NCBI GenBank assembly: GCA_902806595.1
Contig: CADCXC010000044.1
Coordinates: forward strand, 1-64,000
DNA length: 64,000 nucleotides
Origin: Pyrenopolyporus hunteri
Lineage: Eukaryota > Ascomycota > Sordariomycetes > Xylariales > Hypoxylaceae
Direction: 5' to 3'
The notes beneath the pieces were generated by a model. The model ran no database searches. It saw only the letters and a list, made by a program, of their open reading frames with translations, and had not been told where the DNA came from. Position 1 is the first letter of the stretch. The number at the start of each line of letters is the position of its first letter. A program made the position numbers and the translations under genes. This document shows, one piece after another, positions 1 to 10,492 of this stretch.

Positions 1-147
1 CTAACCTAACCCTAACCTAACCTAACCCTAACCCTAACCCTAACCTAACCCTAACCCCTAACCCTAACCCTAATCCTAATCCTAACCCTAACCCTAACCC
101 TAACCCTAACCCTAACCTAATCTTAATCCTAATCCTAATCCTAATCC
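1..147. repeat. Telomeric repeat array (chromosome left end)
   Basis: The array is C-rich on the + strand, as expected for a left chromosome end. The main unit is CCCTAA, the complement of TTAGGG. It is irregular, with CCTAA, CCCCTAA, TCCTAA and TCTTAA variants, and the TCCTAA variants concentrate on the centromere side, consistent with an older, drifting inner part. It runs directly into the 3' end of an HNH-nuclease gene with no subtelomeric spacer. Confidence 0.97.
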
Positions 148-1700
148 CCCGTAGCGGGATGGCTTATTCTTTTAACGCTCGTACTTCTGCTTCGAGCTGT
201 ACTCGGTAACGTTTCGAAGGAACGAGTTAAGGGAGGTGTGTTCAACCGATTAAATCCCGTAAGAGGTCGAGTAAGGCTCCGGCCTCTTGGTGGGGATTCA
301 TTATCACTGCTACTAGTGCATCTGGAGTCTCTGTCCATTTCCGCGCTCCGCCACCGGACCATCTTTCCTTTATTTACAGAGAAATGCCACTGCTGGTGGT
401 CTCCGTAATCATGGTCGTCAGGTTCTGTTGACGCAAGCAAATCGATGTCGCCATGCTCATCTTCCCAGGGTACCATCCTTCCCTCACTAACTGAGAAGTG
501 CCATACTCGGCGGTCGTTATTGTCATTGTCATCAGGACCGTCAGAGTTGACGCGGTTATTCCCAACGCTCGTTGCTGCCGTTGTAGCCCCAGGACAACGC
601 CGTTTTCTGGAACTGGTCCTAGAAGCCGACCGAGGCGTACTTGTTGACGGAGGTATTTGAGCTGGCGAACTCACAGTCATTATGGTTGAGTGCGCTGATG
701 AACTATTTGCAGCGTCTTCGCGGATTAGGATTTTGAAGCCGTCCGGTTTAGGGGTGTCAAAGATCGGGACCGTTCTATTCTGAAAGATTGCCCAAGCAAA
801 GCGAGCAAACAAGTATTCGACCGCGATACCGTAAAGTCGTTGACATCGGCGATTATGATAAAGATGGTGCATTTCGTTTAGCGCTCGGGATGGTGCGTGC
901 ATAACGTGCGTCACCAAAACAGCTTGGCCGTCCACTGACTTAGGGACAATGACCAAGTCGCCATTGTCGAATATAGTATGCAAGTCGGCCCGCAGGAGAA
1001 ACACGTTGTTTAAATCATGTATTAATGGGAGGAGATCGGGCCGCCATGCATATCGATACATCTCGTTATCGTTGAACCAAACCTGGGAATTGACAGGAAC
1101 AAGATGTGCATTTTCAACGCCGGCAAAGTGCAATGTGATACGACAGGACTCGTCGCGAGCGATGGTGGTCTCCCGACCATGGTGGTCCAAGAGAAAGATC
1201 TTGGATTCGGGGATAGGGGACGTATGCACGCTATTCCATAGTGGCGGTAAGTTATCGTGGGGGAAGGACCAATGGTTGAAGCTCGGGGTGATAGGGTAAG
1301 GTCCTAAGTAGAAAGGTTATCAATATAATAATTATAGGTGAGTGTCGAAGGGCATGAGCTGGACGATGTTACCTTCGGGATCACCGGAAGCTTTGGGGAC
1401 ATGGAAATAATAAGTGTTCACCGGGAGTATATTGTTATCAGGCCGCGGTAAGGGCGCGGTATTAAGCGTGGGATCCAACGCGAAGTATGGGCGCAAGTCG
1501 GGCGGTCTAGTCCAAGCATTCCCTACTAAAAGGCAGCAAGCGTAATATATCAAATCATAGTCGATGCCACCGTGTAACGCGAGTAGTTGTAATAAAGGGT
1601 TATACCGTTGAGGGTATCCGGGATGGCGAACCCGAATAACCGGCGTGTTTCCGGGCACGGTGGGTTCCAGAGGTGCTTGTAATGCCGCTTTGACGTCCAT
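141..1700 (-). CDS. HNH-nuclease-domain protein, 3' end fused to the telomere
   Basis: The model has two exons, 1373-1700 and 141-1303, with a 69-bp GT-AG intron, giving 496 aa. The junction restores a continuous fungal HNH motif region (GPYPITPSF then NHWSFPHDNLPPLW) that a one-exon reading would miss. The putative catalytic H-N-H residues are His176 in AHLVP, Asn209 in DLNN and His218 in DLHTIFD. Fungal proteins with this HNH domain are common and mostly uncharacterised; the domain predicts a metal-dependent nuclease. The tail after residue 300 is Ser/Arg-rich and low complexity, and carries two copies of a short WHFSV motif. The final codons GAT TAG are supplied by the telomeric repeat (141-146), so the original C-terminus is probably lost. 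No signal peptide is visible. The fold is well supported; activity is inferred. Confidence 0.8.
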
Positions 1701-4700
1701 GGGGGACGAAAGTTTGGTATATTATATCGTACCAGCAAAGAAATCCATTGTACGCTCTCGTTTCCCCTAACTTATTTAGAAGTGGTCGTGAATGTATTAG
1801 GTGTCATGCAATTATAACTATGCCTATAAGGCCTGAAGATTTAGGCATAGGATAACAAGGAGACGCGTTATATTACGTCACCTTTACCTCACGTGATATT
1901 TAAAGTGGGTATCTCGTAAGTTGACTGGCAACACAATAACTAACAATAACCTCTAGGTCTGAACCATCATAAGTAGGACGACTGTTGAAAGCGAAAGCCG
2001 ATAGGAAAAGAGAACATCTAAGTACCGACACGCTCGACAACCCTTCCATCGATATCTGGCCTCCCATCGTCGACGAAGTCCTCCCACTCTCTCCTCCATA
2101 TCAAAGCCGACCTTCCTACCCTTGAGCCAATTTGTCAGAACCAATACCCCACCGCAAGCACTCTTTTCCACGTCGAGTTGAGGATGCGGCTACATCTAGT
2201 TGGCGGAGGCTCTGTGGTATTCTTTAGATGAGAGCTGGTAACAGGGGTGTATATGTAGAAGCTGCCCTTAATGAGAGCCACTGTGTTCTTTAGCTTACCA
2301 CGTGCCTAGTATGAGGGTTTCCCTGCTTGAGCCGGGTGGCGCGCCGATGGAGACGGAGGCGACTAAGCGCAAAAGCCGACTGACTAATGCTTAGCCGCGC
2401 GTGTCGACTTCCTACTTCTAGTCGGCGAAGATTGAACCGTCCTACGTTCGTAACGGCGTTACTGGAGTTCGTACCTTCGGCGGGCTCCGGCACTTGCCCC
2501 CCCCCCTCCCTCCTCCGCGTCTGAAGCAAGTGGAATACCGCTTGTGGGAGGATTCCGATGGCGTCGTGGGGTTACGAGGAGGAGGCGTCAGGGAAGGAGA
2601 CGCATAACTGGCCTACCCTCTAAAATCGAGGGACGGCGGTTCCATCCTAGTGAAGGATATTCCTACGAGATTGTCGCACGGATTAAGGAGTCGATGTTAG
2701 GCGTGCTCCCAACGCCGAAGTGTGCTGATCCGTGCGGGCGATCTCTTCTCTACAGGAGCTAGTGTCGGCGTCTTGTTTGATGTCCCCGAATCCCCCGGTT
2801 GGTATACTGTAAGTAAATTTTTGAAACTCGTATTATCGATGGGGAAGGCGTCGCGGACGATACCTTGTTAGCGCCGTTGTTAGATGTGTGCGGAGCGGCC
2901 GTCCGTGGCTCGTACGGGCCCATCATAGGTAGATCCGTCTCCTAGATTAGATTATACGATTACGGACGAAACGGGGGGGGCGTCGTATTTGCTAGCTGCG
3001 CGTCACGGGTTTCTATGGCATGCTCTGTTAGCCACTACTGCCTACTTGGGACTGGGGTGCCTCGGGTGCCGCAGCCGCCGTCGCGCTTTGAAGTTAGAAA
3101 GACGGCGGCCTAATTTTGCGAGGATAAAACGACTCCGATTAGGGAGTCCGAACCATATCTTTATCCAGAACTCTGGTCGCAGCTTGGTTCTACGTGGACA
3201 TTTCCTCTCGCCTCCACAGTGAGGATGATCAGAAGAACAGGGTACTTCCTAAGTGATTATGTTTGTGTGACCCATGGCCCGCATGCGACGATACTGTCCC
3301 TCCGGTCAGGAATCGAGAGAGTTGGGTTAGGTGACAGCAATACATCCCGTAGTCTTCGGCGAGCGGATCGGTAACGGACAACCGTATGTTGGTGTCCGGA
3401 AATCAATTCGTCTATATCCAGAGCCCGCGCTACTTCGCCTATACTTTTATGAAAGTAATGGTATTTGGGTCTGGTCGAGTTGGTCCGATGGCGGCGGACG
3501 TGGAGGGGAATCTGGTATGCCGACGAGATCGCTAAGACGAACTTCAATCTTAATATATCTAAGTTTGAACTCATTGCTGTCGTCACGGTCGTCACACATT
3601 TTCCATTTACTCCTTACCGAGGCTCAGATAGAGCGTCCATCATATTGAAGGAGCGCGGGGCTACGGCGGTGACGCATCCTTATATTTCGGTTTTTAGGCA
3701 TTTGACCAGACCATCGGCAACAACGGCGCCTGCATAAGTAAAGCTCTAATGAAAAGCCCATATTCCCGGATATCCGCGAGATCTACGGGAGTATGATGAA
3801 GTGGATGCTTGTTCAGGTAGTAGGGGAGAAGTTGGGAACCGGGGGGTATAAGGGATTCCTCAAACGCGGCGAGCGTTGAAGGGGCAGGGGGTTTTGGGTC
3901 GTGGACAACCTCTTTCTCAGCAGAATAAGAGAAAAAATAAAGCAGCACGGCGAAGTCTTTCATCATAATGCTGAATTGGGTGGTCAAGGGACCGCTTTCG
4001 GGTGCAGTATACGACGTGTTGGCAGTAGTGTATATATGACTAAGACCTCCCTCCTACACATTCAGTAGGTTAAGCTTCCTAATATATGTACAATCGATGC
4101 TCATTTACGGTACCTTTCGGTAGAGATTTAGCGAGAAACCTATAGACTTTGGCGTGAGGCGACGATTGAATGTTATCAAGCGCGGGTTAAATAGTTTCCT
4201 CGAACCGAGAACGGTGCTTAGCGTCACTTTGCGCAGTCTACAGTAATAAGTGTCATCCTAACATATGTTGACGCTAGGCCGTTGGAATCATTGGTTAAAG
4301 ATAAAGGCAAGTTGTAGCAAGGGCTCGTTGGATCTTACCAAAGTCTTCGAAGCCGACTCCTCCCTTCTTGTTGTTTGCTAGATCTAGCTTTCCAACCTCT
4401 AGGTACGGCAGCTACTACGTTGATACTCCACCGCCCGCGTTGTCTCAACCCCCAAGATTCAGCAGTGTTCTTTATCAGATCGATAATCTGGACAGAAAAG
4501 TAAAACCCGGCGTGGTTTTCTTCGATGCTGGATGGCTCATTGGGAATAAATCGCTTGGAGCTTATAACCGGTACCCCGGTAAAGCCCGCCGCTCGTCTTT
4601 AGTTGCCGTGACGTAAATTATCGAAAAACTCTAACTTCTAATATCATCAAGGATATGGCAGGTTGCTTATCAACGTAAGTATAGTTCCTTTATGTAACGT

Positions 4701-5849
4701 GGATTGGACGGTTTATAGCATTAGACATCGCCTCGACAGCTGATATGGACGCTGGATAGAGGGCAGATGAGGCGAATCGGGCCTGAAATCGAATCTGGCG
4801 GTGGTTGTTGTGGCTGTAGTTACGTGGCTGGGGCGGGTGTGTGGCTTGAATCTTAAAGCCACTGAATTTTGTTACCCCTAAGGCACCGGCCTGCTAGCGT
4901 TCTATTTCTCTTCCATAGGTAATTTTCGTCCTGATGTATTTGGAACTTTCGATAGCTCCCTAATCAGCGATTATCTTCTCTTCAAATTTAAATGCGCATC
5001 GCTTAAATGTGCATCGCTTAAATGCGAGATGGCGGAATCATTATTGAGTCAGAAACGGCTTCAAGCAATGGGTCCGTTGATCCTACATACGATGTTATGC
5101 GGACGCCTAGCCTTAGGTGACTGACAACGAGGAGAACGATGACTTCGGCATCGTACTCGAGGTCCGTAGATCCCTAAGCTGTGGTTTATTCGCCCTCTTT
5201 CGACTTTTTCGCAGCTTTGGGCCTTATTATAATTGAGTCCTATGTCTTTACAATTAGTCGCCTTCGGCAGAATAAGCTATCTAGCACGCTGGAGCTTTTT
5301 GGCATAATGAAAAAGTATTTATTTTCTACGTATCGTCAACGACGGATTTGAGTCGTCCCACTCCACCAGTCCCCCCAGTAAACGCTTAGCCATGCACTCT
5401 AGGCTTAGGTGATTTAGAGCGTCAACCTACGGTTCAGCTAACCCTTTTCTTAATCCTGAAGCGGAAGGCAAGTTCGGTACGGATGAGCAATCCGAATAAG
5501 ATTCCGGGGGGCGGCAAGATCTAGGCCTGCCTATTGTAACTGTCGTCTCGAGAGGGCAAGGTTGTCTTCCTTTACTCCAAGCTGACAAAGCCCACAAGGA
5601 TGATTTTTGCTCGTTACCTCGCCTGCTGACTGATCAAGCGCGCTGCATGGTCATCTTCCGCTTACGTCGTTGTCATCACACGTAGAAAATCCAGATCAGG
5701 TCATGGCTGAACCGGGGGGAGTGGGGAGAGAGAAGGAGTGGGAGATGGCGATGGGTTATAAATGCGCTTACGACGTCTGCCGTGGTAGTATATTGTGAAG
5801 CGCCTAGCAAAATAGACGCAGATACCAACCGAACTCTGCCGGCACGGTA
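1701..5849. other. Gene-poor subtelomeric DNA
   Basis: Only short ORFs occur, with no recognisable domain, no consistent exon chain and often overlapping on both strands. Small structures include a 9-bp inverted repeat at 3074-3082/3101-3109 and a 15-bp unit repeated about 2.5 times near 4990-5028 (AAATGCGCATCGCTT type). A minus-strand ORF of 97 codons at 3694-3987 has ordinary amino-acid composition but matches nothing I know. The stretch includes the promoter of the HNH gene (from 1701) and of the secreted protein at 5850. Confidence 0.6.
5757..5762 (+). promoter_or_regulatory. Likely TATA box
   Basis: TATAAA lies about 90 bp upstream of the ATG at 5850, a normal distance for a fungal core promoter, just after a purine-rich tract. 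The assignment is by position and consensus only. Confidence 0.4.
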
Positions 5850-6914
5850 ATGATTTGCTGCATATCAGCCATGTTGTCGAAGCTAATCTCCGCCGTCGCC
5901 CTTTGCGGAACGCTCGCTCGAGCTTCCACGGGTACGAGCTATTCTTTTAAAACCGAAGGAGGATGCTCAACCGAGTGGGGTACTGGCGGTACGGTACCGA
6001 TGTCTCTTCCTACCTCGACAACTAGTAGCACGGTGTCGTCGATTGTCACGCAGGAAGAGGTGACGGTTCCGTCGACGTCTAGGGTTACTGCCGATACCGT
6101 TACGACGACTGCACTAACGGCAGTCGCTTGGACCTGGACTGTAACTACCGTAACTGTACCCACTACCACGGCCTGGCAAGGAGCTCAGTTGACGGTCGCT
6201 ACGGCGACGTGGCCTGTGGTGGTGTGTACTAACGGCGTTGAACCGTCCGTTGTGACGGAATACAGCGGTAGTTACAGCCCCGTATCGGGTCAGGTCACCG
6301 CCGTACCCGCTTCTTATCCGTCGCAGGTCGTGTGCGCCACCGGGATAACGTGGTTCACCTACTTGCTTCCGACGGCGACGTCCGGGATAACGACCGTGAC
6401 CGTCACGCCGACGAGCACGGTCTACGCTCCCACGACGACCAGCACGACGACGAGCTCGTATACGACCACAAGCTTCGCGACGACGGTAACTCGCACCACC
6501 ACTAGCTACCGCGTGGCCACGAGCGTTGGCACCACCAGTACGGCGTGCGAGGCGACGTCGACTACGACCTTTGCCGCCAAATGCGAACCCACAAACGTGA
6601 TCGCGGGAATCGGCGACTTTGGTCTCGTATCCGGCAGGTACGCCGATAACATCACCGTGATTTACATTTCGGAGGAGAAATATAACGACCCTAGCCTCTG
6701 CTGTCAGTTATGCCAGGACAACGAGGGGTGCGTCGGCATGATGGCCGGAATCTCGGGTTTCTGCGGGCTCTATTACGTAGGCGGTCCAGACGGGGCCCCC
6801 GCGTGCGATTTCGCGTTCACGTATCAGACCCAGTCTAACGTGTTTCCAAGACAAGGCCTCTGGGTACAGTCTGGCTGCGGAATAATTGAATATACCGGAA
6901 GTGATGGCGTATAA
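5850..6914 (+). CDS. Secreted Thr/Ser-rich protein with cysteine-rich (PAN/apple-like) C-terminal region
   Basis: This is a single-exon 354-aa ORF. The start is either ATG 5850 or the next in-frame ATG (codon 8), which gives a cleaner signal peptide (MLSKLISAVALCGTLARAS). Residues about 40-240 are dominated by Thr, Ser and Val, with runs such as TTTSTTTSSYTTTS, typical of heavily O-glycosylated wall or surface proteins. Residues about 245-354 hold a cluster of cysteines (CCQLCQDNEGC, FCGLYY, ACDF, GCG), resembling the PAN/apple-like modules of fungal secreted proteins. No GPI-anchor signal or transmembrane segment is seen at the C-terminus. It may be a surface protein that binds carbohydrate or protein; that role is inference. 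A TATA box lies about 90 bp upstream. Confidence 0.7.
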   Translation: MICCISAMLSKLISAVALCGTLARASTGTSYSFKTEGGCSTEWGTGGTVPMSLPTSTTSSTVSSIVTQEEVTVPSTSRVTADTVTTTALTAVAWTWTVTTVTVPTTTAWQGAQLTVATATWPVVVCTNGVEPSVVTEYSGSYSPVSGQVTAVPASYPSQVVCATGITWFTYLLPTATSGITTVTVTPTSTVYAPTTTSTTTSSYTTTSFATTVTRTTTSYRVATSVGTTSTACEATSTTTFAAKCEPTNVIAGIGDFGLVSGRYADNITVIYISEEKYNDPSLCCQLCQDNEGCVGMMAGISGFCGLYYVGGPDGAPACDFAFTYQTQSNVFPRQGLWVQSGCGIIEYTGSDGV

Positions 6915-7546
6915 TGGCGGAACGCAAACATGCCTTAGCATATTCTGTTCGTTCTTAACCCTTAGGTACCTACTATGAGCTAATCAAATACCGCGAATAA
7001 CCTTGAATAGCAGTCCTAAGCGATGAATCCCGAGATTATACCGTGTTCTTTTACTAGAAGCCTCTAGAAGGTCTTTCGTTATCTCCCGTGTATAGGTATC
7101 TCGGCTGATGTTAGAAGCTTGGCCGCTTCTGATCAATGTTGCCCTCAAGTTTTGCTACGATAGGACACGATGGCAGCAATCATGCCCGAGTTTTTTTTAA
7201 AAAAAAAAATTTTTTTTATGCCGTGGGGTTCACACCTTATGACAGATACGAAGACTTGGATTTCCAATCCCAAACCGGGGCTACCTACGCCAACGTGTTA
7301 CATACGCCTAGGACGATATGCTGTTTTAGGAGAAGCCAAGGAAACCCAACGGGCGGAAGGATAGAAGGAAAATGTGTCCGGCAGAATAGCCCGAAGTTGA
7401 CAAAGGTGCTTCCATTGAATTCGACGTCGGCTTTTAACGCTCGCCTAGGTAGGTAGGTGAGTATGACGTTGAATCGCCTGTAAGCAATATTGATGTTTCA
7501 GCCCAAGCATTTCCCTCCGGCCGTAATCTATCGATTTGTGACCTAG
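6915..7546. other. Intergenic, no gene recognised
   Basis: It contains the T8-A11-T8 tract at 7191-7217 and a TAGG run at 7447-7459. The plus-strand ORF at 7136-7456 reads through the homopolymer tract into Lys/Phe runs and is not credible as a gene. Confidence 0.5.
7191..7217. repeat. T8-A11-T8 homopolymer palindrome
   Basis: Eight T, eleven A and eight T in succession form a self-complementary A/T tract. Such tracts are rigid and exclude nucleosomes, and they are also prone to length error in sequencing. Confidence 0.8.
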
Positions 7547-7753
7547 CGGGGAGTAAATTTGACAAGCAACGACGAATACCAAACCGAAGAGCGTTGCGTC
7601 GACGTGAATCGTAATCTAATCCCTAACCCGTTCGAACGAGTCTGCGACGTGGCCGAACCCAACAACGGCGGATGTGTGGTTGATACGACGTGCAAGCCTC
7701 TGGGTCTGGGTAGGGTGCCGCTCCCTACCCCAGGTACCGTGATCTGTCGTTAA
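7547..7753 (+). CDS. Possible last exon of a small cysteine-rich secreted protein (incomplete)
   Basis: An open frame follows a possible acceptor (CCTAG ending at 7546) and ends at a TAA at 7753. It encodes about 68 residues with five cysteines, including the spacing GGCVVDTTC and a final ICR. Its composition resembles secreted cysteine-rich proteins more than random sequence. There is no ATG in frame, and I could not find an upstream exon with a signal peptide. It may be a gene remnant, an exon of an unresolved model, or chance. Confidence 0.25.
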   Translation, partial: RGVNLTSNDEYQTEERCVDVNRNLIPNPFERVCDVAEPNNGGCVVDTTCKPLGLGRVPLPTPGTVICR

Positions 7754-9340
7754 ACCCTCGGGGGCGGATGCTGCACTCGGGCCGGGGGCATGTTTATGGA
7801 AAGACAGCTCTCGCCGCGCGACGGCTGATGCATACAAGGCTAACTAGCAAGGCGCCGCCATCACCAGTAATTATGGCGTTCCGTTGCGACTACGACGGTC
7901 ATAGCCCCCTTCATTGTTTGAATTGGTATTTAGGGAGACAACTAGTTTAGACAGCGACATAAGGTTTTGCGGGACTAGCAGATAACGCACAAGGTGACGG
8001 ATGAATAAGGTTGTGACCTCTGTGATGTGATATCGTGCAAATTAAAACTGCTTAGCAGGTACGTAAGTTGGTGTCCTCTACTCACCAAATCACCACCACC
8101 CCCAGTATGTAAATCACATCTCCTGGTTAAGTTCCAATAGTCTGCGTACTATGCAATGTGATGAGACCGCTCTACTAATAAGACCACACGACAGCTGGAA
8201 GATAGTGGCCCACGAACAACAAGTATTAGAGCCTCAATTGGGCGTGTTCGTCTAACCCGAGCCTGTATCGATGGCCGCTTTCGTTGTCACCCCGGTCTAG
8301 TCCCCCCTTGAGAGCTCGACGCCACCGTTTCCGTTTCGACTTCTACGGTATTCGCCACTTGAAGCCACTTGAAATCATCATCATACCAGCTTCTCTGCTG
8401 TTTATTTATCGCGGCTGATGTTATATTACTCAGATGGCGGACCTTCGAGTCTATATTTCGGCTTTAAGAGTTCGATGGTTTATCCGTGTCCTATACTTAG
8501 AACCTAACTTCCGTTTTCATAACACCACCAGGCTAATACCACCTCCGACGCGCCCCATTTAATTATTCTCGCTAGGATTCTTTAAAGGCTCCCGGGGTCA
8601 GCTTATCGAAATGGTCATCAGGATCTAGCATTCGGCTGGCATCTGTGGTATTCTGTTGGTAGCCAAGGCCGGAACCTAAAGCCCGACTTGTGAGGCGTTG
8701 CGGGCGTAACCGATGATTGCCGGCTCTGGCAGAGGACGCAAGCAGATGAATCGCAGGACTCCCGCATAGAGCTCAACTTAGTCGCCATGGGATATCCGCT
8801 CCCTTGACTTTATTCCCCGTCACCATATTTATTCTGAGCTCCACGTTGTCGGACCTTGTTGGCGACAATATCGCGCGGCTGCCCCTGACTGTGAAACTAT
8901 TACGATGACGTACCTGTCGCAGCCGGACGTCGCATTGCTCTAGATACAAGATCGAACTCAATTCATTTCTACTCCAGTCGGCCTATTCGGCGGCTCTAGA
9001 TATGAATATGCCATCCAGTTGCTTGGTATCTATTTTATTCGGTGATGAGGGATGTGGTAGTCGACCGATACGATAGATGCGGGGGGTTTTGTCCCGAATT
9101 GGGCTTTTAGGAAGTTGGCTAAATTAAAAACCGCGGAAAAATACCAAAACTCTAATAACGATGACGATCTGGCAATCTATTAGGATCTTGTCCTCGGTAG
9201 CCTGTTGTCGGCACATTTTCAGAGCCAGGGGACGGTACGGTTCCGGTGGCAGTACATATCTACGGCTAACCGCACCACCCACGTTCGAGCATCTCAATCG
9301 TCGCTAAGAATCATCACAGGCTTTCGTCTAAGATACGAAG
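7754..9340. other. Intergenic, nothing recognised
   Basis: Six-frame reading shows only short unconvincing ORFs. A 62-codon minus-strand ORF at 8773-8961 has no domain signal. The last 150 bp should hold the promoter and 5' leader of the DUF1996 gene. Confidence 0.5.
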
Positions 9341-10492
9341 ATGAAGTGGCTATCTCTCGCTCTGGCGCTCGCCGCGCCTTCTCAGGCTGCGCTGCGGTTC
9401 GGATGTTCGACAGTGAGCATCCAGCGCCTCGATCCTCTGGTGGAGCCGGGCAAGATCCCATCTGCCCATCTTCACCAGATTGTCGGTGGAAATGCCTTCA
9501 ACGCGACCATGGGCGATGATATCGCCGACCGAGCCACCTGTACTACGTGTACCTTCTCTGAAGACTTTTCGAACTATTGGACAGCTGTTATGTTCTTCAA
9601 GCACCCTAACGGAACTTACAAGCGTGTGCCGATCATGCAAAACACGGCCCTGCCTAACGGCATCGAAGGGGGAATGACCATCTACTACACGCAGCAGGAT
9701 TTCTCTTCAAACGGAAACCAGAAGATCACAGCCTTCAAGCCGGTGAGTCCGCCTAGCCGGTAGCTGGAAAACGCGAGAACTAATGTGACAAGGGTTTCCG
9801 TATGACGGTCGGTACCCCGACGGCCACCTCGAAGTACGGGCCCGGCCTGAAATTTGTCTGCCTGCAAAACAAGGGGACTAGGTTCCCCGAGCTCGACGAT
9901 TTTCCTACGAGGCCGTGCCCTGGTGGTATCATGACTGTCCATCATTTCCCTGCGTTCGTCGCCCCGCCCCCCTCTCTTTCAACTACATTCTTATCAGCTA
10001 ACCAAACTAGATGCTGGGATGGCAAGAATCTCGACAGTCCCGACCACCAATCCCACATGTACAACACCGTGAAAGACGCGTTCCAGAACTCCGGTCCTTG
10101 CCCCGCGTCGCACCCTGTCCGCGTCCCGCAAGTAGCTTATGAGACCCTATGGGATACCACCCAATTTAACAACATGTGGCCCTCTGACGGTTCGCAACCT
10201 TTCACTCTAAGCTACGGCGACAACAAGGGCTACGGAACCCACGCCGACTACGTGTTCGGTTGGAAGGGAGATGCCTTGCAACGCGCTATGGATTCCCCTT
10301 GCATGTTCAATGCTTGCGAAAATGGAAACCCGCTCAAGTCGCAGGGTGTAGCCCAGATGAACGCATGCAAGGTTAAGAGTACGGTTAACGAGGACATTGA
10401 CGGCTGTAAGTCATGATGGATCTCGGCGTAGAGTTCCAAGCTAACATATCAATCCTCTAGGGCTCACCTCGCTCCCCGGCGGCGAGATGTAG
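9341..10492 (+). CDS. DUF1996-domain secreted protein
   Basis: There are four exons: 9341-9742, 9793-9953, 10011-10405 and 10461-10492, with introns of 50, 57 and 55 bp, giving 329 aa. The signal peptide is MKWLSLALALAAPSQA. The family signature is clear: LRFGCSTVSIQRLDPLVEPG, then HLHQIVGGNAFNATM, then PCPGGIMTVHHFPACWDG followed by NLDSPDHQSHM, and finally YGTHADYVFGWKGD. The second intron was placed because splicing to 10011 restores FPACWDG; its donor GTTCGT is non-consensus. The last intron restores DIDGWLTSLPGGEM and the stop. DUF1996 proteins are secreted fungal proteins of unknown biochemical role with conserved His and Cys residues. No cellulose-binding or WSC module is attached here. 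Confidence 0.9.

Noticed and set aside
2290..3740. Several overlapping ORFs of 70-112 codons on both strands
   Set aside because: They are Arg/Leu/Ser-biased, have no domain, no partner exons and contradict each other by overlap.
3694..3987. Minus-strand ORF of 97 codons with plausible composition
   Set aside because: No family, no conserved motif and no neighbouring exon could be found, so it stays unassigned.
7136..7456. Plus-strand ORF reading through the poly-A/T tract
   Set aside because: Its Phe/Lys runs come from homopolymers, and there is no signal peptide or domain.
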